A stretch of DNA of 64,000 nt, from positions 6,291,565-6,355,564 of the forward strand of contig JALPQD010000044.1 in assembly GCA_023101885.1 (NCBI GenBank), given 5' to 3'. Under the pieces are notes generated by a model. The model saw only the letters and a list, made by a program, of their open reading frames with translations. It made no database searches and was not told where the DNA came from. The position numbers and the translations under genes were made by a program. The DNA is from Typhlomys cinereus. Its lineage: Eukaryota; Chordata; Mammalia; Rodentia; Platacanthomyidae. This document shows, piece after piece, positions 53,021 to 64,000 of this stretch. Positions within the stretch are counted from its first letter, which is position 1. The number at the start of each line of letters is the position of its first letter.

Positions 53021-53473
53021 CGTTTTTGCTCTTTCATTTTCCTCTTGTGTATTCCTAGTGTCAGAGTACATGTTCCTCTGCCTGTGAGATGACTCAATGC
53101 ATAAAATAAACCAGACACAGAAGGACAGCTACCATGAGACTCCACTTTGAGTAGTTAAATTCATAGACAGAAAGTGGAGTAGTATTTACCATGAAGGGTT
53201 AAGAACAGGGTGAGAAATAAGTATTTAATGGTGGAGTTTCAGTGTAGGATCATGATAAGTTCTGGTTATGGGTTCTGATGGTGGTCATGTAACCATGTGA
53301 ATTTCTACTGTGCCTTGGCATTATACATTTCAAAGTACTTAAAATGCTAAATTTCCACAACAGTATTACTTGTAATAATTGAAGATATAATTGTTTCTAC
53401 ATGTGCAAAATATGAAAACGACTGGGGAGATGTTCAACACTATATGATGAAAGTGTATGAAGCATTGATCATG

Positions 53474-53516
53474 AGTGAATGAATGAATGAATGAATGAAT
53501 AATGAATGAATGAATG
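53474..53516. repeat. (ATGA)n tetranucleotide tract
   Basis: About ten GAAT/ATGA units with one phase break near 53500. A short microsatellite. Confidence 0.92.
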
Positions 53517-55094
53517 CTTTATAGGTAATTATATAGTTAGTAACTCCTAAACAGCTACTTCTCAGAGATGGATAATATTTTTTCTTTGTAAGAAGGCATG
53601 TTTTATACCATGTGTTTTGTTCATACATTAATGTTAAATCATCTGGTATTATTCACCTACAGTTCTTATACACATAGCACATTGCATTTATGTGTCCCTG
53701 TGTTGACTATAATACTTGAAACTATACACAGGGAATACAACATAGAACTTATTTTGCCTGCTCTCAAATCTCATACCGTTGTGTTAAGTAAGACTCTCAG
53801 TACAATATAAGCTCATCACTGTTATTATTTGTTTAAACCATGAATTTTGGAAGAAAAGATTTACAACCCAAGAGATATTTATCCTTATAGCTTTATTTTA
53901 TACCAATTTAATTTGATTTGTTTCGTGTTAAAACTATTCTCCAAAGGATTTCTATTTGATAAGCCTACTATAGACAGGTTGATTAACTAAAAGCACTTGA
54001 AAATAGCTAACCAGCTTTTGTTTGTAAAATAAGGATTTGGTTCATTAATTCATTCTGACCTCCCTGAAAATAAGCACAAATGGTTGTTGATTTGCCAGTG
54101 GTCTGGGCTAGTATAGACTAGTGCACAGGGAGTGTATTCTCCTCAAACAAGCAGGTCTAGGAGACAAATGCTGAGCCAAGAGGACAAAGTATAGGAAAGC
54201 AAATTTGTCCTCTCTGGGAAGCTAACAACACCAGTGTCCTCCTGGGTCTTAAGGTAGTAATTGAGATGGATCCTTATTCCATTTAATGTTGTCATGGTTT
54301 CAAGTTTAAGCTCTCCTTTCACAGATTGCTGCCATAAATTAACAAGTATAAAGCTCTTACATTGCATGACTTTTTATACAATTGATATCATCTGTTCCTT
54401 TTCTGTTTGAAATACCATTATCATACCAAAATCAAGAGTGTGAAAGAGGGACTGTGAGGCCCACATAAAGAATTAAGACATCTTTTCCAGTTTAAATTAC
54501 TTTTGGCTGAATTAGTGTGAGCCCTGGTCATGTAGCACCATTTACAAAAAGACCTATTGATGATAGATTCAGAAATCAAGGCAAGAAAGTATGTATTAAA
54601 CCTGTCTTGTCATAGTTGCAGAGTTAACGTCTTTATGGTAATTGCAATTCTTAAAAATACATTATCTTGCTCAATGTTATTGCAATGTATGGCGATGTTG
54701 AAGAAAGCGATAATTTGTAAACCACCCTTGGCAGAGAGCTCAGGACTTAATTTTATTCAAATAAAGGAAATCAGTGTTAGAATTCATGGGCTGTATCCAG
54801 ACTGGCAAGCAGTAGTAGTTGTTTTGATATATGCACTGGAGCATTCATGATTGCTTAAATATTAACTGTTTCATGAATCTACAAATATAATTGGGGAAAA
54901 AGAAGCCACGATTAGGAAAATTTTTTTCCTAAAAGTAATAAAGTTTAATTATTTGATCATTCTATTTGATTAGATGGTTGCATTACAGTGACTCAATCAG
55001 ATGCCTTCACTGCGTTCCATAGCTCTTTTCAAGTATAATCAATTCTGTGTAAGTGTGTATTGTGTTGCATTGCTATATATTAACATTGTTTCTC

Positions 55095-55265
55095 TGACAC
55101 AGGAGGAGTTGGCAAAAGCAGACTTCTTCAGGAATTAGGGTGGGATTAATCCAATCAGAGGCCCACCCCTATGACCACTTCCACCAGCAAGGTTCCACCT
55201 CTCAAAGATGCCATGACCTTCCCAAACGCTCAAGTCTATGGGGGACACATTTCAAACCATGAGCC
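55095..55265. repeat. Rodent interspersed repeat remnant
   Basis: TCCAATCAGAGGCCCACCCC, ACTTCCACCAGCAAGGTTCC and GGGGACACATTTCAAACCAT resemble the central to right part of a medium-copy rodent repeat. The family is not named and divergence is substantial. Confidence 0.35.
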
Positions 55266-55934
55266 TGTCCTTTAAATGTGTCCAGAAATGTTTCCAGAGA
55301 TCATCAGTACACTGCTTTACCATTACATTTCTTATATGCTTTAGTTGGAAATCAGTTTTTATCTATGTTAGTCATTTGGTAAGACCTGATCCTACTCCAC
55401 CCATTCTCTCCTCTGTGGCGCCAAGAGCCATTTATTTTTCAAAATTTGCTAAATATTTCTTCTGCGCCATTTTGCAGTTGAGGTATAAGATTGCTTTGAG
55501 GCAGGGGTGTAAGGTCCACTGCCATATAGTATGACACCTTCTCACTGTTATCCTTCAACTCCACTCATCTCAGCCATACCTGATACTTCTTTCTTTTTCC
55601 TCTCCCTTTCTTCATATGCACATTATGTTGTCTGATTTCATATGAATAAATTCTGTCAGCCAAGAACCAGTGTAATAGCCCTAACATTAAGATATGGCAA
55701 TACATTACCAACATGGAAATTTTTTACAAAGTATTGAAAGTAGTTTGCAATATAAGTTTTCATTTTTCTGATTCAAGCTTCTTGAGATAATATATGAGTA
55801 ATAGCTCATATTAGCCAATAAAGAATGAATGCCGTGATAATAGAATGTGTGGTAATACACAGTAGTCAAGACAAACTATAGTCCCACTTACATGTATTTT
55901 CAACATACTTCATTTAACTTTAATTTCATTTATT

Positions 55935-56110
55935 TGAGAAGAAGGGGTTGTGTGTGCTACAGTACGTGTGTAGAGGTCAGTGGACAAGTTTGTGAGTTGC
56001 TTCTCTCAATTTCTACTTTTTTGTGGGTTTCAATAATTATACTCACACTATCAGATATGCAGAGTCAGCACCTTTATCTCCAGAAGCATGTCTCTGGACC
56101 TTCAATGTAT
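55935..56110 (-). mobile_element. B2/B3-like SINE remnant
   Basis: GTGTGTAGAGGTCAGTGGAC then AAGTTTGTGAGTTGCTTCTC is the antisense AGAGGTCAGAGGACAA-type core of the rodent B2/B3 group, followed by a diverged region and CACCTTTATC near the head. Confidence 0.45.
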
Positions 56111-56671
56111 TTAGATGTGAATGATAAGGGATCTTGATTAGACACAGGAAAAATATATTTGAAATCTTCCCAGCATGATCCACAACATTGGTCTATCATG
56201 CTCTTGAATCAGTAAGTGGTAAATTATGCTACAATTCATAGCCATTTATGTAAATTAATCAAGAGCATTTAGAGCAGTAGTACCCTTTGCAATTCACAAA
56301 TTGCTGTGAACTTTTTTTGTTTAAAATTATACCAAGTTTTGAAAACATGCAAACAACTTATGAAAGTACCTAGACATACTGTAGATAACTTCAGGTATCC
56401 CCTCACATGGAAATTTCATTCCATTGTGTCTTAATGGCTCTCAAACTCGGACAAGCATCAAAATCACCTGCAGGTTTTATTAGAAGATTTTTTTTCTAGG
56501 AATAATAAAATACAAATTCATAGTCTACATGCTGTGAAATTTTTATTTTGTTGATTTACACTTGGATCCCCAAATTTAGATTTCTAACAAATTCCCAGAT
56601 GATGACAATACTTTGGTCCTGTATTCACTGAGTACCAAAAATATAGTCATATGTTTTTATATGGGTAAACA

Positions 56672-56672
<1 letters not shown>

Positions 56673-56716
<44 letters not shown>
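56673..56716. repeat. (GT)n microsatellite
   Basis: About 22 GT units at the tail side of the antisense B3A-like SINE that follows. Confidence 0.95.
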
Positions 56717-56719
<3 letters not shown>

Positions 56720-57035
56720 GAACACTGCATGTGGATGGGTACATTTGTGTACTGGTGCATTTATGTTGGTTCTTATGCATATGGAAGCCTTAGGGTTACA
56801 TATGAGATTACCCTGAGATGATCTTTCTTTTCACTATTTTGAGCTTGGGTCTTCTCTTCTTAAATTAGAATGCACAAATAGGAATAATCTGACTGGCCAA
56901 CTTCTCTGGAGATACCCATGCTTTGCTTTCCATGACCAGAATTACCGGCAAGTAACAGAGTTTTGACATGGGAACTGGAAATTAGAACTCAGGTTCTTAT
57001 ACTTGGGTGGTAAGCTATCTACCCAGACCTCTTTT
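56720..57035 (-). mobile_element. B3A-like SINE remnant
   Basis: After the GT run come TGACTGGCCAACTTCTCTGG, CATGACCAGAATTACCGGCA, TAGAACTCAGGTTCTTATAC and GGTAAGCTATCTACCCAGAC, in the antisense order of B3A (GGCCAGC, ATTACAGGC, AACTCAGGTCCT, CTGAGCCATCT). It is old but of near full length. Confidence 0.5.
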
Positions 57036-59012
57036 TTCCTTTTTTTCTTTTTACTTTTCCTCTTCTTCATCTTTATAGTGCCACTGATTACTCCCAGGGA
57101 CTTGCACACATTCTACCAGTGAACTATAGTAGCAGCTTAACACCTGTGAATTCCTGATTTTTTATTTTTATTTCTTCCATTTCCTCTTTTCAGGCCTAAT
57201 TATGCTGAATTTAGTAATGATGATAATTATAATAACTTTTGTCACTAACTTCACCATTTTCCAGCTGCTGGCTCTACTGCCCCCTCTATTATCTAGTTAT
57301 TATCCACAGTCAATATTTTGAATAAATTATCCTTACACCTTATCACTTTTTTCTGGCTACTAGTCAGTTTAGTTTTACATCTTCGGCACTATATTGAAAC
57401 AATATTTGAAGGTTGACAAAGATTTCTGCACTCATCAAATTAGTCTTAATTGTCTTGGCCTTGCCTGGAGCATTAACTTATTGGGCATTACTTTAAAAAA
57501 AAAACAACAATAAATGGCAATTGTCTTCACTTTCAACGTGGTTACAATTTGGGTGATACTGATTGTGTAAACCACATTATTGTGGAAAAACTGTTACAAC
57601 TGACTGTATATAAATCACTCTGGAAAAACAAAAGGATTTAGTAATTATACTCAGAGAAAGAGGGGAAAGACTCATTAGTTTAACCACTATCTGTGTAATT
57701 AAAAGTGTATTAGTTTCTAATGCTAAGTGCATGAAGAATTTTAAAAAATCAGATTTTAAACTAAAAGCCTTGTATTTGTGTCTAGCATAGCTGAAGTTGA
57801 GGAGATATGGAAGAAAACACTGCCTATCCAATACCTAGAAATAATACTGCTAATATGGCACTAAGATCAACTCTCATCACTTACACCCTGGACAGTGATC
57901 ACAGTTCTGATCATATTTTTCTCTTCCCTGGTTTCAAAAAAATGCCTGGGAATAGATGTACTTATACAATTCCTGCTTTATAATTAAATAAAGAAAATGT
58001 GATGTAGTTCCCTATGATGATAAAACTAGGAAGTAGTGAATATGAGGTTCAATGCTCATTCTCTCTGAGTCCAAATTGAATTGTCAATAATTATTCTACA
58101 AGAAGTTGGAGCTTTATGTCATGACTTGCAGAGAATCATTGATTGCTTTATAGAAGGGTGTGGCATGGTCAGATGAATGTTTAAGAATGCTATTTAGGTT
58201 AATTCACATAGGACAAAATGAAGCTAAGAAAAAGGAATTTTCCTAACCACTTTCTTAGGGAATGTCTCCCTAAGCTAACATCTCTTTTCTAGAACAAGCT
58301 TATTCTAAATATTTTTCTTGTTCTGGACATGTTACACCATTCTTCAGGTAATCACAGTGTAAAATTTGGGGCGTCTTTGATATTTATTTTTTCTCACCCC
58401 ATTATTCATTGATTAAATCTTGATGTTTCTCTGCAATGTCTCAGATTTTTTGCCTTTTCTATGCTACCCCACATGTCACTTTGGCTACATCATTCCTTGA
58501 TATTTGCGATCAAGTTATTCTGTGTTCTGTATCTTCTCCATATAGCTTCATATTTGCTACTAAATTCAGAGCTTGAGTATCATTATTTGTCTCTTATTCT
58601 ATTATTTGAGACACCATCCAGTTCAAAGTGGGGCAAATTGCAACTGCACTCTAGCTTTCGCTCCCATGTATTTCTTGGCACATGTGGTGTCCTGATAAAG
58701 TCTGCTGTCTGAAGTCAAACTCTATGGGCACCTGTGTGCATATGCATGCATGTGTTTATGTGTGTGTGTACATAAAAACAAGTATTGAGTTAACATTTGA
58801 AGTGTTTCTCTGTAGTTGGGGTTAATGTGAAGGAAAAAATTACTTGGAAATATTTATTGACTGCCTACTATGTTCTGGCTTGTTCCTCAATTCCATAGAA
58901 AAAAAGTACTACAAAAAATAATATAGCATGTAAATATTATCGTATTCAAATATTTATAACTTCAAACATGGTTCATAAAATCCTTAACTGTTTACAACAT
59001 AAAGAATACACC

Positions 59013-59275
59013 TTCATGGCTCAAGGGTTAAGCATCTGCCTCACAAAAGGAAGGTTCTGAGTTTGCATCCTGGATCCCACATAAATACTCCAGGTGGAAA
59101 TGGTGGTTACCTGCCCTTTGGGCCCTGTAAGGCAGGCCTAGGAAACTCCAGAGCAAAGCAAAGAGGAGATAGTGAAATCCAGGGTGATTCCTGGAGTGAC
59201 CCTTGAGCCTGCACAGGCACACACACGGTCCTCTGATACACAAACACACACCAAAAAAAAAAAAAAAAGCCTTCA
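59013..59275 (+). mobile_element. tRNA-head (B2/DIP-like) SINE, head slightly truncated
   Basis: It starts within the A box at CATGGCTCAAGGGTTAAGCA, continues with GGTTCTGAGTTTGCATCCTG and GATCCCACATAAATACTCCA, then GGGTGATTCCTGGAGTGACC and CTGCACAGGCACACACAC, and ends CCTCTGATACACAAACACAC followed by a 16-base A run. ACCTTCA before and GCCTTCA after are at best a short target duplication. Unlike the 11915 copy, the tail is mainly poly(A). Confidence 0.8.
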
Positions 59276-59746
59276 AAGATGCAGGATATTTGAGTTGTGT
59301 TAAGCTGATACATAGAAATGAAAAGAGAGGACAACTAGACAGAGAGCAGTAGAGGCAGAACATAGGTTTTGAGACTGCCTGTTTACCACACTACAACCTG
59401 ACGTAGCAGGGGGCAGTTTAGAAAAATAAAAGTAATGAAATGCCTTGTCCTTAAAACCAGGAGGTTGTAGGTTATCAGCTTTTCTAGTAGGAGACAATGT
59501 CTTTTTGCAGTAGCAATTGTGAAGCAATCATAACACTGAAAAAAAATTTGAAAAATATCTTATGTGGATGTGTTTCATTAATTGCTATTGCTTAGTTTCA
59601 TTTAGAGAATGGAACTTTCACTCTGAAAGGTCCTTATACAGAGGATGGTGACCAGTTATTTTCAGTTGACACTGATGACAGGGAAAGAAAAACTAGGCAT
59701 ATGTCTCAGCAGAGTTGGATATCATTACCTACAGAAAGGGTCCCTA

Positions 59747-60178
59747 CATATCGTTGTATATGCAAGATACTTCACACAAGTTAGGGCCGAAGCAATCATA
59801 ATAGGACTTTGCATTACCTGCGCAATGACCAACATATCATTGACCCCCCCCCCAAGTCTAGCATGGACTAAAGGCAGTAGGATCCTTAGAAGCAAGGGAT
59901 TAACAGCCACAGTAGTGTTCCTATACTTAAGGGGAACACAAGAAAGAGTTCTAGGAAATGCCACTGAGTCCTTACACCTCATCAGAGAGGAGGACCCAGA
60001 GGAAAGTTTGACATACACATTAAAGGATGCTCCAGGGATGGGGGGGGAGGCACTGGGAGATGAGGGGGAAGGAGGGGAAAAAGGGAGGAGGGAGCAAGGG
60101 GGTTCAGGAAGGGGTGGGAGGGAGGGAGGGGACCAGGGTACCTATTAAGTTTGTATGAGCGGAAATAAAAAATTCAAA
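59747..60178 (+). mobile_element. 5'-truncated L1 3' UTR with perfect target duplication
   Basis: The element is the + strand counterpart of 27195-27630: CACAAGTTAGGGCCGAAGCA, TTTGCATTACCTGCGCAATG, GTGTTCCTATACTTAAGGGG, a 90-base G-rich polypurine tract (60040-60137), CTATTAAGTTTGTATGAGCG and an AATAAA signal, then an A-rich end. The 12-base AAAGGGTCCCTA at 59735-59746 is repeated at 60179-60190. The perfect duplication marks a fairly recent insertion in the same orientation as DIAPH2. The polyadenylation signal is sense to the gene but very short. An open frame through 59645-60148 crosses the insertion border, so it is not a gene. Confidence 0.85.
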
Positions 60179-60318
60179 AAAGGGTCCCTAACTGATAAGT
60201 TTAGTCTGATTCATGTAGATTGTTAAAATGTCTCAAAATATTTATGTATGCGTAGGTTTCCATGTAGTCAAATTGTCTGATTTCAGAACCATTCTAAAAT
60301 GACATATTTTAGGCTTGA

Positions 60319-60322
<4 letters not shown>

Positions 60323-60349
<27 letters not shown>
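60323..60349. repeat. (AT)n run
   Basis: About 13 AT units. Simple repeat. Confidence 0.9.
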
Positions 60350-60718
60350 TTAATATTCAAATGATATCTATCTTTGGTCAATTGGCTGTCACTGTCTTTG
60401 GTCATTTTGTACTTGCATTGATTTTTAAAAAGGGACATGGTCAGAATTATGTATAGAACTAGGTGGTATCTTTTAAAGGTGTTTTGTATGCATATTCCAT
60501 TTCAGAAAGTTATTAAAGATAATGTAGACAAAATCAATTTAAGTTCAGTTATTAATCTTCATGTATAACATTTACTGGTCAGATGATTGCAATTAAAACT
60601 GGTATGTGGTTTATTAACTGATGACAGTAATTGCAGTGACTTTCAATTGCCATCATTCACTGTTAATTCAGCTTATTAAAATAGTATGCAATTTTAGGCT
60701 TTCAAAATACTTATTTCT

Positions 60719-60937
60719 GGGGAAGGAGAGATGATGACCCAGGGGTTAAGCATCTGCCTTGCAAGCACAAGTTTCTGAGTTCAGATTCTGGATCCCACAT
60801 AAAACATCAGGCAGAAATGGCGGTGGCCTTCATTTCTATTCCTGGAAGGCAGAGCCCTGGAAACTCTAGAGCAAAGCAAAGAGGAGACAGGCAATCCACA
60901 CACACATGCAAAAAAAAAAAAAAAGAGAATAAACACA
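60719..60937 (+). mobile_element. tRNA-head (B2/DIP-like) SINE, shortened body
   Basis: The head GGGGAAGGAGAGATGATGAC, CAGGGGTTAAGCATCTGCCT and TTTCTGAGTTCAGATTCTGG, then the body GGCAGAGCCCTGGAAACTCT and GAGCAAAGCAAAGAGGAGAC lead directly to a short CACACACA and a 16-base A run. The GATTCCTGAAATCAC section and the CAGTGCCCTCTGAT end of other copies are deleted. CAAAATACTTATTTCT (60703-60718) and CAAAATACATTTCT (60938-60951) form a target duplication with a 2-base difference. Confidence 0.85.
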
Positions 60938-60980
60938 CAAAATACATTTCTGAAACTGCTTTTTTGTTTTTATTGCTAGA

Positions 60981-61038
60981 AATATATGTATAGTATATAT
61001 ATATACTATGTATGTGTATATATATATATATTATATAA
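60981..61038. repeat. AT-rich dinucleotide tract
   Basis: Imperfect (AT)n with GTATGTGTA interruptions, able to fold back on itself. Simple-sequence DNA. Confidence 0.85.
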
Positions 61039-61773
61039 GAGTAATCCTTGTTTAAATCATAAGAAGTCAAGAATTTGAACTATACCCAGCCTGAGGGTAG
61101 TGAGAGAGAGTAAGAATGGGGAAACATGGCTAGGTATGCCCAAAAGCACTATGCTTCTGACCTAGAGGAAACATAAAAACAGTTACAGTATTGTTACCAC
61201 TGTAACTCAGGAAAGATGGGAAATCACGTTTAAAATATTAATACTAGTATAAAATTTTAACCTGATTTCTACTTAATGTGATATCAAATATTAATCAATT
61301 TGATTTCTTAATAAACTATCCCATACATTTTGGAAGTGATTTTTCCTTGTTCCAATTGGATTGCCTTTGTTCTATTCCCAAGAGTTGAATATATCCAGCT
61401 AGTACACTTGCAAGAACAAATTATTGGATAAATGTCATTGATATAATTGATGAAAGTGAATATATTTAGTTGCCTTATATGCTGAAAATGAACAATGCAA
61501 CATGGTCTGATAGAAGGGGAGAGAGAGAGAGAGAAAAAGAGACAGAGAGACATGGGTAGCTTATGTGTGAATATATAAAACTGGTAAGAGAAACTGAACA
61601 CATGGTTAAGAAATTAAATGTCCTACTCTAAGTAATGTTTTATTCCATTATATTTTAATGTTGGTCATTTTAAAAGTTGTTCTAAAGATCATGCACTTAG
61701 AGAAAGATTTAAAAAGATCACATATCTGTCATGTATTCCTACTAATGTGAAACTTTGTGTGAGTTTTTTTTCC

Positions 61774-61776
<3 letters not shown>

Positions 61777-61844
<68 letters not shown>
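61777..61844. repeat. (CA)n followed by a long poly(A) run
   Basis: About 16 CA units (61777-61808) are followed by about 35 consecutive A (61810-61844). The order CA then A matches the tails of the tRNA-head SINE copies, but no SINE body is recognisable upstream, so it may be an orphan tail or an independent microsatellite. Confidence 0.9.
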
Positions 61845-61845
<1 letters not shown>

Positions 61846-64000
61846 ACGCACACAGAGTACTTTTCCTCACAGACAACTAAAGTTTTTCTCAGGTTTACAT
61901 GATAGGTGCCTGACCAAGCTTGCCCATTATTTGAAGGGACTGTTACAATACACATGTATATTACATCTTGAAGCCTTTTTCATCTCATTTCATCAGACAT
62001 ACTATCATGCTATATTTATCTTTCTTAAATGTAGCTGTCATCTTGCTAAACTATATAACTGAAAGTATATTATATGAAGCACTAATACGGAGTATATATT
62101 TATTTGCAAAAGTAATTTTTGGGGGAAGGGGAACTAGAAAGATGGGTGAGTCAGCAGGTTTAACTGAAATAGTAACCTTTACATTCCACTGGAGAATATC
62201 AAACTGAAGATCTAAAGCAAAACATCTATTTTATTCTCTATAAATATGAGTGAACACATACATTGACATACACGCATAATTTGTGCATTAAGCACTTTCA
62301 GAATATATGCCAAATGCTGAAATTTTTAAATCAAAATAATGTAAAGCCTGGGAAAATAAAAGAAAAAATAATATTACTCATTAAATTGACATATGAGCAC
62401 AGTTCAGTTCATTTTTAGTAATTACGTGCATTTTTTAAAAACTATAATAACCTTTTACACTATGGTGTCATGAATAGAAAACGAAAGTATATTGTTCTTT
62501 TCTGTTTTTATTTACCTATTTTGTCTTAACAGAATTCAAAAACACAAAGATCTGTTTCTTTAGATAGGGGATTTCCCTACAATTTACTTCTTCAGCACCT
62601 AACAGTTTCTTAGTATTTTTGGATTTCAGATGCCAATTTGTAAGGGGAGAAAGAATTTCCTTTTTATTTTTAAAGTCCAAAATACTTCAAAAATGATGTA
62701 CTTCGTGAACATATGACTTAGTAATCCCAACAAAAGACTTATCTTTAGGGACCAGAGCCTTCCATTGATTCCTCTTTAGCTGCTAGGCTTGCTTAAGATA
62801 AAGAGCCCTTAGGTTTATGTTGCTTTGGTTCTTACAGCTTGTCCTTGGGTTGAGCCATGCAACGTTGTAGCATCAAAAACTCTTTAATGCACAAGTCTGA
62901 GTAGAACGTTAAATGTCCTTCTTATATGAGCATAGTATTCCTGCAAATTTTCAAAAAAATCATGATAATCACTTTAATTGTCAACATTGTTTCTCCTGTG
63001 ACCATTTTTTTAATGTGGAGCCTTGAGATTATTTTATAACAGCATTCAAATCATGGGACTGTAAAGAGTTGATAAAAGCTTTAGCAAAATACAGATTCGG
63101 TATGGGCTATTGCATTAAATGCTGCCATTTTTTCTTTATTAGTCACTAAAACATTAAAAATAAATTTATTCCATCATTTGCTAAGTGGTCTTTGCAGGCT
63201 TTTCTAAACCTGTTTGCCAAGAATAATGATTTATTCTAAGCTGAGTAATCCTCACAGGTAAATACCCTCAATCATCATGAGCATCAGTGGATAAACCCAT
63301 GGTCTAAGAATTATAGAATTAAAACATAACAGTGGAATGAGAAGGCAGTATACTTTATGTTATATTTTTACATTGTTTCTGAGTATATCTTTCATTTTAT
63401 TTAGAACAAAAAATAAATGATGAATAAAAAAATACTAGATTTTGTGTGTATGTGTGTCTCTGTGTGTATGTATTTTTGAGTATACTTTAAAGAATTCTGT
63501 TCTAACAATGTTCTAGTGTCTCCGTAAAAGAAATATAATATGTAAGAAAGTAAAATTTGCCATATTTTCAGGGCTGTATAACTAGATTTCTTTTTTATTT
63601 TGTATAAAATCCACTTTGTAAATTGTTTTTTGGATGGCCCATGCAATTCAAGAAGGGTCTAGCATGCTAATCTAATCTCATGGATAAATCTACTTTCACG
63701 TCTATTTTTTGCAAAAGGCAAGGACGAGAATGTTGCTAGCACAAACACAAATTAACTTGGGATATTACTATAAATACTTAACAGAATCTTCTCTTATAAA
63801 AAGAATAGTTCATTTTGTATAATGATCCAGACATTTTGAAGAGATTTAGATTTAACTTGGCCCTTAAGAACCTACCTCCATAAACCTACATTTAGTAGTC
63901 ACACTAGCAGCCTCTCAACAATTGGATCCAGAAAAGGGTGAGAGGTCTTTTTAAGTCTAGATGATTTCTATTCCTGGATATGCATGGCAGTTCCCTGGAA

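Noticed and set aside
59645..60148. 167-codon open frame, the longest in the window
   Set aside because: It starts in unique intron and runs across the border of the L1 3' UTR insertion at 59747 and through its polypurine tract; the G/E-rich C-terminus is the translated GA-rich tract.

Overview
The window is AT-rich, intron-dominated DNA from a rodent, and it lies inside one gene on the + strand: the diaphanous-related formin DIAPH2. Four exons (4384-4485, 8338-8432, 27047-27148, 41245-41484) encode about 179 consecutive residues of the actin-nucleating FH2 domain. Each has consensus AG/GT splice borders, and the phases join without a stop. DIAPH2 is X-linked in eutherian mammals, so this is probably X chromosome, although nothing in the sequence itself proves that.

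Layout: 1-4383 is intron, including a tRNA-head SINE interrupted by an LTR-like block. 4384-8432 holds two FH2 exons around a 3.85 kb intron with a U6 retropseudogene. 8433-27046 is an 18.6 kb intron with several SINEs. 27047-27148 is the third exon, followed by a 14.1 kb intron that opens with an antisense L1 3' end. 41245-41484 is the fourth and longest exon. From 41485 to the end is at least 22.5 kb of intron in which I found no further exon; the next FH2 exon must lie downstream.

Rodent origin rests on the repeats. There are B1 (7SL-derived) and old B2/B3-like SINEs, a G-rich rodent-type L1 3' UTR, and a (CA)n-tailed SINE with a tRNA/B2-like head in at least seven copies. That last family is not the mouse B2 body. 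It could be the jerboa DIP family or another lineage-specific rodent family such as IDL-Geo of Geomyoidea; I cannot decide by eye.

I found no prokaryotic, CRISPR, viral-coding or new enzymatic system. The observations most worth checking are: an apparent one-base deletion or phase discrepancy at the start of the first exon, which would create a stop if the intron phase is 0; an unexplained open, frame-preserving 177-nt candidate cassette exon 130 bp further on; the LTR-like block inside the first SINE; and a perfect 12-bp hairpin.
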